64,000 nt of DNA from Strix aluco. Taxonomy: Eukaryota; Chordata; Aves; Strigiformes; Strigidae. Positions 1-10,184 of the stretch are shown in pieces. Below the pieces are notes generated by a model. The model did not search any database. It was not told where the DNA came from and saw only the letters and a list, made by a program, of their open reading frames with translations. Every line of letters begins with the position of its first letter. Positions within the stretch are counted from its first letter, which is position 1. Where the stretch lies: positions 413,501 through 477,500 of the forward strand of contig NC_133971.1 in NCBI RefSeq assembly GCF_031877795.1, written 5' to 3'. A program made the position numbers and the translations under genes.

Positions 1-2450
1 ATTTTTATTCTTGGCTTTCTCGAGAGAGACTGGAAAGGCAAGCGTTGTATGGTAGAGCCGATCACTTTCCAGCCAGAGCTCCCATAAAGAAATTCTCATT
101 CTTGGTTTCTTTACTTCGCAGCACAGACAAATCAGGCCTCTCTTTGCAAAATATCCAGGGGAGGATGCGTTCTGAGAGAGGGAAGCAGGGCTTATAACTG
201 AGCAAGGTGTTCCTCCACGCACCGCAGCAGGCTCCTCCATGCTGCTACAGCCTCGTGTGACGGGTGCCCAGGGCCATGGTTAAAGTCCAGGCTCAGTGAC
301 CAAGGGTGGATTTCGAGGGTGCTTTTTTCGAGGCCCCTGAGCTACAGCCGAGACCACCTGGTTCCTGCCCGTTGCTCTGCCCAGGCCTCCCGCTGCACCT
401 CCCCATGTCCCCCCTGTGTCAAAGGGCCCGGCAACCTTCCCCTCCTCCCACTGTCCCTGGCCCTGCTGCGGCTCCCCGGGCAAGGCGGGGGCTGCTCAGC
501 ACCCCCAGACACCACAGCATCTGAAAATAAAACCCTTTTTCTTCCTGAGGAGCCTGCCGGGACGACCCGCAGGCTGGGGGGCTCCGGCTCCAACTGCGCC
601 TCGCGTCTCACTCTTCCACTGGGTTTGGATGAGGAGCTGTGAGGAAGCCTGAGCTCTGCCGTCCAGCCACCCGCGCTCCCAGGAGGACAGGCCCCTGCTC
701 CACCACGTCACCACAGCAATCTCAGAAGATGCAGCGGGGTTTCTGACAGAGCTCTCAGGAAGAGGTAGAACCCAGCATCTGGTGTGGCTCAGATGCTGGC
801 TCGTTTTCGGCTGTGCATGTAAGCGTGTCACCTGGCAGAAAGTTCTGCAAAGTTGACTTTTAAAACCATGTCTTATTAACTATCAAAATAACCACACTCG
901 AGATCAGTGAAAGTGTCCCAGGGAGGGGACTGAAGCGTTCTCTCTGGCCCTGAACCCTCCCACACTGCACTGATAAAGCAAGTTGAGGCTGCTCATTGCT
1001 TTGATCAGCGAGGTTGGTCTTCTGCTTCGACACAAATTTACCCCAAAAATTCAGGCCCTGGTCACTGTATCGCTGTGGACTGGAGAAAAAAAAGTCCTGG
1101 GGGTGCAGAAAGGGAGGTGGTGAGGAGCAGCCCTTGGGGTGCGGGACCGGTGGCTCTTTCAGAAAAGCATTTCATCCCGCTGGGGTTCTCCCTGCCGCGA
1201 GACTTTCTCTGCCAAACACACCCGACAAGGACTCCCTGCAGTGCTGCGCGCCCTGCTACAGCCGGCAGCGCTTCAGAGACACCTGCCAGGGGTAGGTGAG
1301 GGGACAGCAAAAGTAATAATGCATATTGACCAAAAAAAGAGCAGTCTCTCAGCATTTCCTGCCCTCCTCTCACACGCTCGGAAATAAAACCCGCTGGTTT
1401 TGCCAGCTGCGCCGCCCCGGCTCTGCCCCGGGGGAAAGGGAGCGATGACGAGGTTGTGGGCGTCTCGCCACCATTCACCTCCAGCCAGATCATCATTTTG
1501 GGGTCAAAGCACCTCTTCTGCGTGGACCACCCCAGAAAACGTCGCTGCCGGCGGGGTCCCTCTTCTCCATGCTCGCACCTCTCCGGCCTCGCTTCCTGAT
1601 GGCTGCCTGTGCCTCGAGACCACCGAGTGAACTGGATGATGCTGCCCAAGTGCTCTCAGCCTCACAGGACGGCCCATCTAACACCTTTTAAATGATTTAG
1701 CGTAATTAGCACACCCGCCTCGGAGCTCACTTTTATCTCTGGGGACATGCTGGGCCGCGATCACCACAAGATCTCCCACATTTTGAATTTAAAATGACAG
1801 ACGTCAGAAAAAGAAGAAGAGACTCTGGTGCTGCAGAGAAGTGGCGGCCATGTCAAAAACAGTAAAACCCCCCCGCTCTGGCCCCGCCGAGGCCGAGAGG
1901 CAGGTCGTCATTCGCAGCAGCGCTCCCCCTCTTCCACGCTCGGTATCGGTGCGTTGTACAGAAATGTCAGAAGACGCAAACAACTGCAAAGGTGGTGCCC
2001 TGGGTTTGGGATGCTCTGCACAACCCTCTGCCCCAGAACCATGACTAACCACGCCTTGGGACAGGGAGGCTGCCCAGGGAGCCGAGCGGGCTGGTGCCTG
2101 GGGAGGCGGGGGGGTGCAAATACTTTACTCTGGTGGTTCCAGGTGTTTTGTCTGGGATCTGTTAACGCCGGACCTTGAGCGGTGCCGGGGGTCGCAGTGT
2201 GAGCCTCCTGGGGTGGGGGTTATCCCTTCGCATCCCAACGTTACGCGTCAGGGATCGGGAGACAAAAAGTTAGGCCGGGTTTACGATTTTCTCATCACCT
2301 GAGAGAAGGCAGGCAATGATTTGGAAAACCTCCAAAAAGCAAATTTTTGCGGCACTACCACCTCGTCTTGTCGGTGACTCTTGCTGTGTGCAGAAAGTGC
2401 AGCAGCACCCCAAAACTGAGGCCGCGGCTTGGTGGAGGGCTGGCTCCCCG
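1..2450. other. 5' flank of PAX5, no gene recognised
   Basis: This stretch of moderate GC content has no exon that I can support. The open frames in it are short, overlap on both strands and show no domain or recognisable family. I see no repeat element with a clear family signature. In mammals and chicken the PAX5 upstream neighbour is ZCCHC7, but none of its coding sequence is visible here. Distal regulatory sites may be present but cannot be called from one sequence. Confidence 0.6.
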
Positions 2451-3230
2451 GCAGCCCCTTCCCGAGGGGGTTCAGCCACGCTGTGATCTCGTGTCCCCAG
2501 AGAAGTTGCTCCTGGGGCCGTGGGGGGTTTTCTTGGGTTTTATTTTTAGGGATGGTTCCTGGGAGTGGTGGGATCCTGGCTGCCTCCAGCCCCACTGGCA
2601 CCCCCGTGGGGACAAGAGGGGGCTTTTCCTGGGTGTCCATGGGGCACAGGCTTCTCACACCCAGCCTCCCTCCGCACCCTGGGGCAGGGCGCAGGATGGG
2701 GCCCGGGACCCCCCCGCGGGGGTCGGCTCCGGCCCAAGGAACCTCAATGGGGAGGGAGTGGGGGGGGGACCGAGGGGACAGCAGCGCCGGTCTCACCCCA
2801 AGGGTCGCACCCCGCAGCTGCCCCCCCTGCACCGGGCAGGGAGCGAGGGGCGCAGATACCCGCGGAAGCCTCCGCGGGGCAAAGCGCTGGCGGGAGCAGC
2901 TCCCGACGGCAACGGGCACGACCGCGGGCCAGGCCGGGGCGGGCGATCACGGCGGCGGCCCGCGGGCGGGGCGGACGGATACGCGTACGCGCATCCCCCG
3001 CGGATCCCCGCGGTACCCACGCGGGTCGGTCTCGTGAGTGTCCCTGCAGCCGCCGCCGCAGCCCCTCTGCCACCTCCCCACCAGGATCGGGCCCGGGCGG
3101 GCGGGCGGCTGCGCTGCCGGGCCGGGAGACCCGCGGCCTGATTTTTTAGGACAATAAAGTGTTTTTCGTTCGTTTTCCTACGGTCAGAGAAGCCGGGGTG
3201 GCCGGGAGAGGCGAGCATCTGGAGGGATGG

Positions 3231-3247
3231 GTGTGTGTGTGTGTGTG
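3231..3247. repeat. (GT)8 microsatellite
   Basis: A short perfect GT dinucleotide run lies in the GC-rich 5' flank. It overlaps no exon. Confidence 0.85.
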
Positions 3248-4117
3248 CTGTTAATTTGGATAGCTTTTTTTGGGGTTCCCTCCCCTCCGGGGCAGCGCGG
3301 GGGGGGAAGGACGATCCCGGAGGGCGGCTGATATTTTGGGGGCGAGCCGGCGGAAAACGGGCTCTGGCCGCCGGTTATTTTCGCGTAAGCAAATGAGAGC
3401 GAAGAAACGTTGGTGAAAAGGGAAGCAGAAGGGCGAGAGGCCGGAGCCGGGCTCCCTCCGGCCGCGCTGTTCGCAGGACGGCGCCGAGGGCCGGGAGGGG
3501 CCGGGGGGGCCCGAACCCGACCCAGCTGCGGAGCCGTCCGGGGCCGCCGGTCCTCGGTGTCCTCGGCGGAGCGATGGGGGGGAGGGAAAAAGGAATATTT
3601 TGGGAACAGAACCGCGTCCGTGTCACACTCCCCCCGACCCGGGGGAGCTTCGAGAGCCCCTTCACCGGCCCCAAATCCGGGCACGTCCCTCCGTCCCGGC
3701 AGGATGCGGCCCGAGGGGGCTGCCCCTGCCCTCTCTGTCTGCAGGCAGCGGGGGTCCCTCCCTTCACCGCCCCCACCCCCGGCTCCTCTCCCTGCCCGCG
3801 GGGCAGCGCGGCGCCGCTGCCCCCCCCACCCCACGCGCGGAGGGGCCCGCGGGCCGGCGGGGGCAGCGCGAGGAGGGGAGCAGAGCGCACCCGCGTTCCC
3901 CGCCCGCGGACGGTTCGGTGTCGGGGCGGGGTCCGTGGGAGGCCGCGGGTGGGAGTGGGCAAGGGACGAGCGCGGGCAGGAGCTGCCGCGGGGCCCGGTT
4001 CCACGGGAGACGCCCCGGGGCCGAGGTTTTATTTTGTCCTTTGGGAAGGGGAACGCCAGTTTGTTTTTTTTAAATTTTTAAAAAATTTTTAAGTTTGTTT
4101 TTTTTTTTAATTTTCTA

Positions 4118-4139
4118 CCCCCCCCCCCCCCCCCCCCCC
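4118..4139. repeat. poly-C run of 22 bases
   Basis: Twenty-two consecutive C residues follow a T/A homopolymer-rich stretch (4058-4117). On the opposite strand this is a G22 run able to form G-quadruplexes. Length accuracy is doubtful because homopolymers of this kind are prone to sequencing and assembly error. Confidence 0.85.
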
Positions 4140-4966
4140 GAGACGTTTTGCTGAAAAATAAATGTGGGAGCGCTCGAGGCCTGGTGAATTCTCCCCTGCC
4201 CCTCTCCCCGCCCTCCCCCGCGCCGCCGAGGCCTGCCGGACGCGGCCGTGGGTCCGCAGCCGCCGGTCGGTACCGGCTGGAGGCCGCCGTGCAAACGGTG
4301 GGGTGCGAGGGGAGCCCCCCTCCACCAGGGCGGAAAACACCCGCCCAGGCCCCCCCAGCACCTCCACCGCCCCCACCCCGGGCTCCGCGGCGCTCCCCAA
4401 GCGAGGGGAGAAGGGCAGGGCAGGGCCGGGGGTGATGCGGGGAGCCGGGGGTCCCCCCACCGCCCCCCCCAGGCACCCGCAGGCGAGTCCCCGTCCCGCC
4501 CCCGCGGCGGCCCGGCCCGTCGGGGAGCGCGGCCCCGGGGCTGAGCGTCACCCCCCGGCCCGGGAAGGGGAAGTCGGTTCTGCTGAAAAGTTGGTGACGG
4601 GCTGGGGCTGGCGGGGGCAGAGCGGGCGGGGGCCGCTGCCGAGGCTGCGGGGCTGCCGGTGCTGCCGCTCCGGAGCCGTCGCCGGAGCGCTCGGGGGGCG
4701 GCTGGTTGGCGAGCGAACTTTGATTCTCGGCTACAGCAGATGTCAGAGTTTTCTTGGGTTTTGGCTGCGTCTGGGGACATCTTGTGATGTTTTAGAGAAC
4801 AGGACATGATCTCACATGGTGAGGAGCTCTTTAGTTTCTTAATCATTTCACGGTTCCTTCAGAGGCTTTTTTCCACCTAAAACGTTTAGTTTCAGCTCAG
4901 TGATCAGCTGCAAAAGCTCGGCGGGGAGCGGAAGAGTTGAATTACTCCAACCTGCGAGAGCCCCTC

Positions 4967-5475
4967 AAAAAAAAAAAAAAAAAGGGAAAGGAAAAAAAAA
5001 AAAAGAGAGAAAATAAGAAGAAAAAAAGAGAAAATCGAGAAGAATAAAAAGGAAAAGAAGAAAAAAGAAAATAAAAAAAAGAAGGAAAGGAAAAGGAAAA
5101 GCAAAGAAAAGGAAAAGGGAAAAGAAAAAAGAAAAAAGGAAAAGAAAGGAAAAGACAGAAAAAGAAAAAAGAGAAAAGAAGAAAAAAGATAAAAGAACGG
5201 AGAAAAAAGTAAAGAAGAAAAGAAAAGAAAAAAGAAAAGAAAAAAGAAAAGAAAAGAAAAGAAAAGAAAAGAAAAGAAAAGAAAAGAAAAGAAAAGAAAA
5301 GAAAAGAAAAGAAAAGAAAAGAAAAGAAAAAGAAAAGAAAAGAAAAGAAAAAGAAAAGAAAAAAGAGAAAAGAAATAAAAGAGATAAAAGAGGAGAAAAA
5401 GGAAAAGAAAGAAAGCAAAGCAGAAAAGACAAGACGAGCGAAAAAGGAAAAAAAGAAGGAAAAGGAAGGCGATAA
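4967..5475. repeat. GAAAA-type polypurine tract upstream of exon 1A
   Basis: About 500 bases are almost pure purine on the + strand. The tract begins with A homopolymers, passes through irregular GAAA/GGAAAA units, and has a regular GAAAA pentanucleotide core at about 5246-5326. Only scattered T and C residues interrupt it. It ends about 55 bases before the exon 1A start codon, so it occupies the position expected for the exon 1A core promoter and 5' UTR. No TATAAA is visible here; the closest matches are ATAAAAG at 5375-5381 and 5384-5390, produced by T interruptions in the repeat. Polypurine tracts of this length can adopt triplex (H-DNA) structures. The open frames on the complementary strand, rich in Phe, Leu and Ser, are artefacts of the repeat. 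Confidence 0.9.
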
Positions 5476-5528
5476 GAACACGACGTGGAAACTTTTCTCT
5501 CCGTTTCCCCAAGTCCTGAGAGCGCGGG

Positions 5529-5574
5529 ATGGAGTTGGAGAAAACCTACGCGACCCCCCGCTCCGGCCGAACAG
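5529..5574 (+). CDS. PAX5: PAX5 exon 1A (alternative first coding exon)
   Basis: This is the distal first exon of PAX5 (BSAP), the paired-domain factor that commits cells to the B lineage and acts at the midbrain-hindbrain boundary. The 46 bases encode MELEKTYATPRSGRT plus the first base of codon 16, matching the PAX5-specific exon 1A N-terminus (human form begins MDLEKNYPTPRTSRT, from memory). PAX2 and PAX8 do not have this N-terminus. The exon ends ACAG at a GT donor (5575); joining to exon 2 at 12320 gives Gly16 then HGGVNQLGG. The start is supported by an in-frame TGA at 5517-5519, four codons upstream. Relative to human I count five substitutions in 15 residues: D2E, N6T, P8A, T12S and S13G. 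The 5' UTR and start site cannot be placed, since the polypurine tract lies directly upstream. Confidence 0.93.
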
Positions 5575-5805
5575 GTGGGACCCGCGGGGCAGAGCTGGGG
5601 GCGGCGGAGCCGCATCCCCGCGCGGCCGCGGCTGCCGAGACCGACCCCGACCCCCCCCGACCCCCCCGTGTCCCGCGGAGGGGCTCCGCGCCGGCGCCGG
5701 GGCCCCCCGGGTGTCCGTCGGCGTCCCCCCGCGGGGAGCGCGGCGGCGGCGCGGGCGCGGGGCCGGTGCCGGGCGGGCAGAGGCGGCCGGGCGGCGGAAC
5801 GCGAT

Positions 5806-5880
5806 CCCGAAGCGATCGATGGGGCCTTTTATTAGTTAAATCGCCTGAATAATCGTTTAATCGATAAAAGCATTTCATGG
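5806..5880. promoter_or_regulatory. AT-rich island between exons 1A and 1B, candidate conserved element
   Basis: Some 75 bases of AT-rich, low-CpG sequence sit inside otherwise extremely GC-rich DNA in the 1A intron. Two ATCGAT hexamers (5815-5820 and 5860-5865) match the core bound by ONECUT/CUX-type factors, and several TAA(T) homeodomain-like cores lie between them. The abrupt compositional change suggests selection or an insertion. No function is shown by the sequence alone. Confidence 0.35.
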
Positions 5881-6660
5881 CGGCGCGCCGCACGCCCCGC
5901 GCGGCGGGAGGGGCCAGCGGGGGGGGGGAGCGGGGGGGCGGCGGGAGCGGCAGCACCGGCGGCTCTGACCGGGCCGGACCGCGCCGTGTCCCCGCGGGAG
6001 GGCGGGCCGGGGGGGGGGGGGAGCGCAGGCAGGGATGAAGGCCGGGCAGGGAGGGGCGCCGGCTCTGCTCCCCCCCCCCACCTCCAGGTCTCTCCCGGGG
6101 CGAGGCGCCGAGCGGCGGAGGGGGGCGACCGGTCCGACGGCCCCCGCCTCGGTGGCCCGGCTGCGCGGGCCCTCGACGGCCCCGGCCGGACGCCCCCGCC
6201 CCGTCGCGGCCCCGCGGCGGCTCCACCGCGCCCGCGCTCCACGAAAACTCCCCCCCGCGCTCGCCCGTTCCCCGCCGTCGGGGGCGGGGGGGGGGGTTCG
6301 GTCTCGCCGCCGCCGAGGCCCCGCGGGCGCAGCGGGGCGGGGAGCCGGGACCTCGGTCCCCCCGTCGGGGCTGAGGGCGGGCTGGGCTCCGCCGTGTCCC
6401 CACCCGTCGGACCTGGACGGGGCGGCCCCCGCCCGCCACCGCGGCCCTTCCCCGGGGCCCGCCGACTCCCTCGCCGCGACCGCGGGTGGGCCGGACCCCG
6501 AGCGCAGCCCCGGCCCAGCACCCTCGGGCGCCCTCACGCGCTGCCGGGGCCGTCGGGGGGGTCCCGCGGGGCCCCGGGGCTCCCCCCCCCCCGCCCCCGG
6601 TCTCGCGTGGCTGCGCCCCCGCCCCGCCCGCCGCGCCGCGCGGCCCCGCCCCCCCGCCCC

Positions 6661-6802
6661 TATTGGCCCGTGGCCGTCCAATAGCCGGCGGCGCCTCCCG
6701 GCGGCCAATGCGCGGCGCCGGCAAGTTTAACTTTTGCGATTGGCCGCGGCGCTGAGTGACGGCTTCGGGCACCGCCCCCCCGCCCCGCCCCGCCCCGTCC
6801 CG
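6661..6802 (+). promoter_or_regulatory. PAX5: CCAAT-box and GC-box cluster, probable PAX5 exon 1B promoter
   Basis: Four CCAAT boxes in alternating orientation lie within 82 bases: ATTGG at 6662-6666, CCAAT at 6678-6682, CCAAT at 6705-6709 and ATTGG at 6739-6743. Tandem GC boxes (CCGCCCC repeats) follow at about 6774-6802, with more at 6957-6975. No TATA box is seen. NF-Y binds CCAAT boxes and Sp-family factors bind GC boxes, and this arrangement typifies TATA-less CpG-island promoters. It lies about 1.2 kb before the exon 1B start codon and about 1.1 kb after exon 1A. The exon 1B promoter of PAX5 is known to be TATA-less, which fits. The start site is not determined. Confidence 0.6.
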
Positions 6803-7756
6803 CCGCTGTCCATCCGCGCGGTGCTGAAGCGCCGCCCGCCCGCGTCTCCTTCCGCGGGGGCGCGCAGCTCGGCCGCGGGGCGCGGTCCCGGGGCGGTGCC
6901 GCACCGGCCGCCGGCGGAGAAACCCCCCCCCCGCTTCTCCCTCCACGTTCCCGCCGCCCCGCCCCGCCCCGCCCCTGTTCCCGCCCCCTCCGCCCGCCAC
7001 AACCCCCGCCGCCCGCCGCGGGCCGGCAGCGCGCCGGGCTCACCGCCCGAGCCACCAGGCGCCCCGCCGCCCCGGCAGCCCTCGGCGGGCGGGCGGGGAG
7101 GGAGGGGGCGGCCGCGGCGGCCCCGCGGCCCGGCGGGGCGATGGGCGAACCGCGGCGGTGCCCCACGTCGGACGGCGGGCGCTGACGGGGCGGCCCGGTC
7201 CCGCGGGGCCGCGGCGAGCCCGGCCCCCCGCCCCGCTCCCCGCCCTCTCGCACACCTTCCCCCGCCGCTGCCCTCGCCCACCGCCGCCCCTCCCGGCTCC
7301 GCGAGTCGCTGCGAGCGGGGTGGGGTGGGGGGGTGGTTGGTGGGGGGGGGGGGGCGGCACAGGCGGAGCGCGCCGCCGCCCCGGGACCGAGCCCCCGCGG
7401 ACGGGGCGCCCGCCCCCGCTGCCGCCCGCCCCGGCCGCCGCCGCCGCGCAGCCGCCGGCGCCGACAGCACAAAGAGCCGTCGGGGAGGGGAGCGCCGGGC
7501 TCCCGGCCGACGGACCGAGACTCCCGCCCCCCTCCGCCGCCTCGGAGCCGGGAGGCGGGTGCCGCGGCTCGGCGGCCGCGCGGGGAGCGGCCGGGAGCAG
7601 AGGCGCAGCCCGGGGCGGCCGCTCCTCGGACCCTCTCACCCCCCGCCACGCGCCTCCCCCCGACGGAGCCATCGGACGTTGCGAGCGGCGTGGGGAGCCG
7701 GGCTCGGCCGGCGCTGTCGGATACCGCGACCCCGCTCGGGGCGGGACTCTTCGGGT

Positions 7757-7861
7757 TTTTTTTCCTTTTTTTTTTTTTCCTCCTTTTTTTTGGGTGTTTT
7801 GTGTTTTGGTTTTGTTGTTGTTGTTTTTTTTTTTTTTTCCGGGGGATTTTTTTTTTTTTTT
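7757..7861. repeat. T-homopolymer cluster upstream of exon 1B
   Basis: Several T runs (8 to 15 bases) separated by G/C and GTT units fall 110-215 bases before the exon 1B ATG. If transcription starts upstream they would be a U-rich segment of the 5' UTR; if it starts downstream they are a nucleosome-disfavouring promoter segment. Homopolymer lengths may be inaccurate. Confidence 0.8.
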
Positions 7862-7969
7862 GGTCGGTCTCCGGCTGTTTCCCCGCGCCCCCTCCCCCAG
7901 CCCCAAACCCCAGCGCCGCCGGCGAATCGAGACCAGCTCGGCGAGGCCGCCCCCGGCCCGGACGCTCCG

Positions 7970-8012
7970 ATGGAAATACACTGTAAGCACGACCCGTTTG
8001 CAGCAATGCATA
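7970..8012 (+). CDS. PAX5: PAX5 exon 1B (alternative first coding exon)
   Basis: This is the proximal first exon of PAX5. The 43 bases encode MEIHCKHDPFAAMH plus one base; spliced to exon 2 the split codon becomes AGA, giving Arg15 followed by HGGVNQLGG. The human exon 1B form, from memory, differs only by Ser for one Ala. The PAX2 and PAX8 N-termini resemble it, but the rest of the gene is PAX5. The donor (GTAAGT at 8013) is a perfect consensus, stronger than that of exon 1A, and the phase is identical to exon 1A, so either exon can join exon 2. In mammals this exon's promoter serves B cells, central nervous system and testis. The reading frame is open without a stop upstream to 6734, which I attribute to GC richness. 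Confidence 0.95.
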
Positions 8013-8414
8013 GTAAGTAGGCTGCCACTTCAACTTCTCTGACACGGCCGCGACGGGCCCTGCGCGATCGCGGACGAGGCCGCCGCCACCCTCCCCCCCC
8101 CGCCCGCCCCGGGGGAGCGGACAAACCGCGGGCCCGACGGCCCCGGGGTTCGGGGCTGCTTTACCGCATCCCCCCGCCCTCCCCCGTCTCCTCTCCCCGG
8201 GCCCGGGCCGGCCGCGGCCGCCGAGCGCCTTCGGGGGAACCGGTGGAGGGACGGCGGGGGGCTCTGCGGGCGGCGGGCTTGTCCCGGGTTTATTTTCCCG
8301 TGCAGAAAAAGCCGAGGGAAATCCGTATTTTTACGCACAGACGGGTGTAGTCACACGCCTGACTGTAGGTGTGTATCTGCGTATATGCACGCGCGCTTAT
8401 CTATAGATACGTGC

Positions 8415-8431
8415 TGTATATATATATATAT
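8415..8431. repeat. (TA)8 microsatellite
   Basis: A short TA dinucleotide run is followed by T and C homopolymers, in the intron after exon 1B. Confidence 0.85.
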
Positions 8432-8554
8432 TTTTTTCCCCCCCCTAAATCTCTGGGAAAGAAAGCCACCCGGTATTTCCGACGAACGGAAAAGTTTGCT
8501 GTACGATATTCTCCCTCTGTTTCAACATTTTGATATTCGTTTAATTGAAAACGA

Positions 8555-8560
<6 letters not shown>

Positions 8561-8585
<25 letters not shown>

Positions 8586-8586
8586 A
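8561..8586. repeat. poly-A run
   Basis: About 26 consecutive A residues lie in intron 1. A T-rich stretch follows at 8629-8650. No attached retroposon body is recognised. Confidence 0.85.
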
Positions 8587-8719
8587 GGCAAACAAATACG
8601 AAGGGCACGCAGCGGGGCTGGGAGGGAGATTTTTTTTTTTTTTTCTTTTTACCCATCCAGAGAAAGGCTTTAACAATTCCTGGTCGGGCTCGGCGCCGGG
8701 CAGGACGAGCGGGCAGCGG

Positions 8720-8900
8720 AACTGGTTAAGTTAACAGGTCGTGCGCGATTTGTTGTGCTTGGGGGTCGGGGAAGATTTATCCATTAGCGGAGCGTTATGT
8801 GAAATGACATTTTCTCTCACGGCGAGTTAAACGCTGCGTTACGGGAGAGATCGCGGGGAAATGTAAGGGAGAACTAATCTCATTTCCTGGCGCGCCGCAG
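8720..8900. promoter_or_regulatory. Candidate conserved noncoding block after exon 1B
   Basis: This 180-base block of balanced composition contrasts with the GC-rich and homopolymer-rich flanks. It contains a TTAAGTTAAC palindrome-like start, several TAA/TTA homeodomain-like cores and GGAAA motifs. Position within 1 kb of the exon 1B start is typical for promoter-proximal elements. The call rests on composition only. Confidence 0.25.
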
Positions 8901-10184
8901 CCTCAGCTTAAAGAAATTTGTTTGCAAAATAAAACCGTCCAGCGCTGGGGCTCGAAATCTCCTTCTTCTGCCCCTCGCTCCTCGCGTTTTCCGCCCGCTC
9001 CCTCCCGTCGGTCGCACCGTTTCGGAAGGTGTCCGGAGGGGGGACGGCAGCCGTACCGGGCTTTTGCCACCCCCGTGAAAAGGGACTTTCCCTCCCGCGG
9101 CAGCACCGCGTTTTAAACCCGCGTTTATTTCTCTCCGTCATTGAACCAAATCGCGCTTCTTTTTTTTTTTTCTTTTTTTCTTTTTAATTTTTTTTTAAAG
9201 GCGAACTTTAAGGGCGCAAAACCGCGGTGCGGGATGCGGGATGCGGTGGGGTGGGCAGACGCGGCGGCCGCGGCCGCGCAGCTCACGCAGGACGGGTTTT
9301 CCGCGTGGGGCTGGACACCCCCAGGGCGGGGAGAAGCTGCGGCGGGTTTCAGCGGCGGCCTCCCATCGCTCGCAGCCGTGGGAAATCGATCCTTCCGCGG
9401 GAATTTCGGGGCAAAACAGAAGGAAGGGGAAAAAAAAAAAAAAAGACAAAACTAAAACCCCGGTGCTTTCGCTCTGACCGCCGCCGCAGCGGGGGAGCCG
9501 CCGGGCCGTTCGTGCCCCAAACGATCTCCGCACCCGCGGCTCCCGGGACGCGGGGGGGGGCGTTGAGGCGACCCCGGTGAAAAGCGGGAGCCGCCGTCCC
9601 GGGCCCCGGGGTCAGCCGAGGCGGGAGAGGGGCTACCGGGTGGGGCCCGACCCCGCGGGCGGCTCCGGGCAGGGCCGCCGGGATCCCCGCGCCCGGTGCC
9701 TGGCCGGGATCCCCCCGCCCGAAGGCGCCCCCGAGTCTCGCCCGTCCCCGGGGGGGAGACACACGGACGGACGGACGGACTCCGGGCTGCGGAGCGGGGT
9801 TTGGGGTAGGCGCACCGGCCCCGCTCCCCCATCCCCGCGCCGGGCCGAGGGTCAGAGCCCCGTGGGGTGTTCCCCCCCGCCGCCTCCCGCAGCCCCCCGG
9901 CCCGACGGGCCCCCGGCGCCGTCCGCGGCCTGCGGAGAGGGACCCCGGGGGGGCGTGGAGGGGCTCGGCGCCGGTGCCGCTTCCCGAGGCGGTAGCAGGT
10001 TTGGGGAGGGGTCCCCGGCGCGGCGGGAGGGACGGCGGGCGCGCCCCCGCCTTTGTTCCCCCGGCGGCTGCAGGGTCGGATGGTCTCGGCCAGAGCAGGC
10101 CCGGCTCCGCCGGCCTCCCGGGGGCTGGGAACTGACTCCGGGGAGCGATCGGCCCTTTCCCCAAGGAATGCATGTCTTAATGCG

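Noticed and set aside
1014..1295. Short + strand open frame in the 5' flank as an upstream gene or uORF.
   Set aside because: Its translation has no recognisable motif, it overlaps an equally long minus-strand frame, and it lies 4 kb before exon 1A.
4904..5615. Minus-strand open frames rich in Phe/Leu/Ser that look like membrane proteins.
   Set aside because: They are translations of the purine-repeat complement.
5546..7000. A 484-codon minus-strand open frame (and many others of 200-460 codons, e.g. 6660-8045).
   Set aside because: They are low-complexity Arg/Gly/Pro/Ala translations expected from very GC-rich DNA and they overlap PAX5 promoter sequence on both strands.
6734..7969. A 412-codon in-frame open extension upstream of the exon 1B ATG that would give a longer PAX5 N-terminus.
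   Set aside because: The predicted protein is Pro/Arg/Gly/Ala-rich with runs of Phe from T-tracts, like the other frames in the CpG island. The 1B ATG at 7970 matches the known PAX5 start, and the CCAAT/GC-box promoter lies inside the extension.
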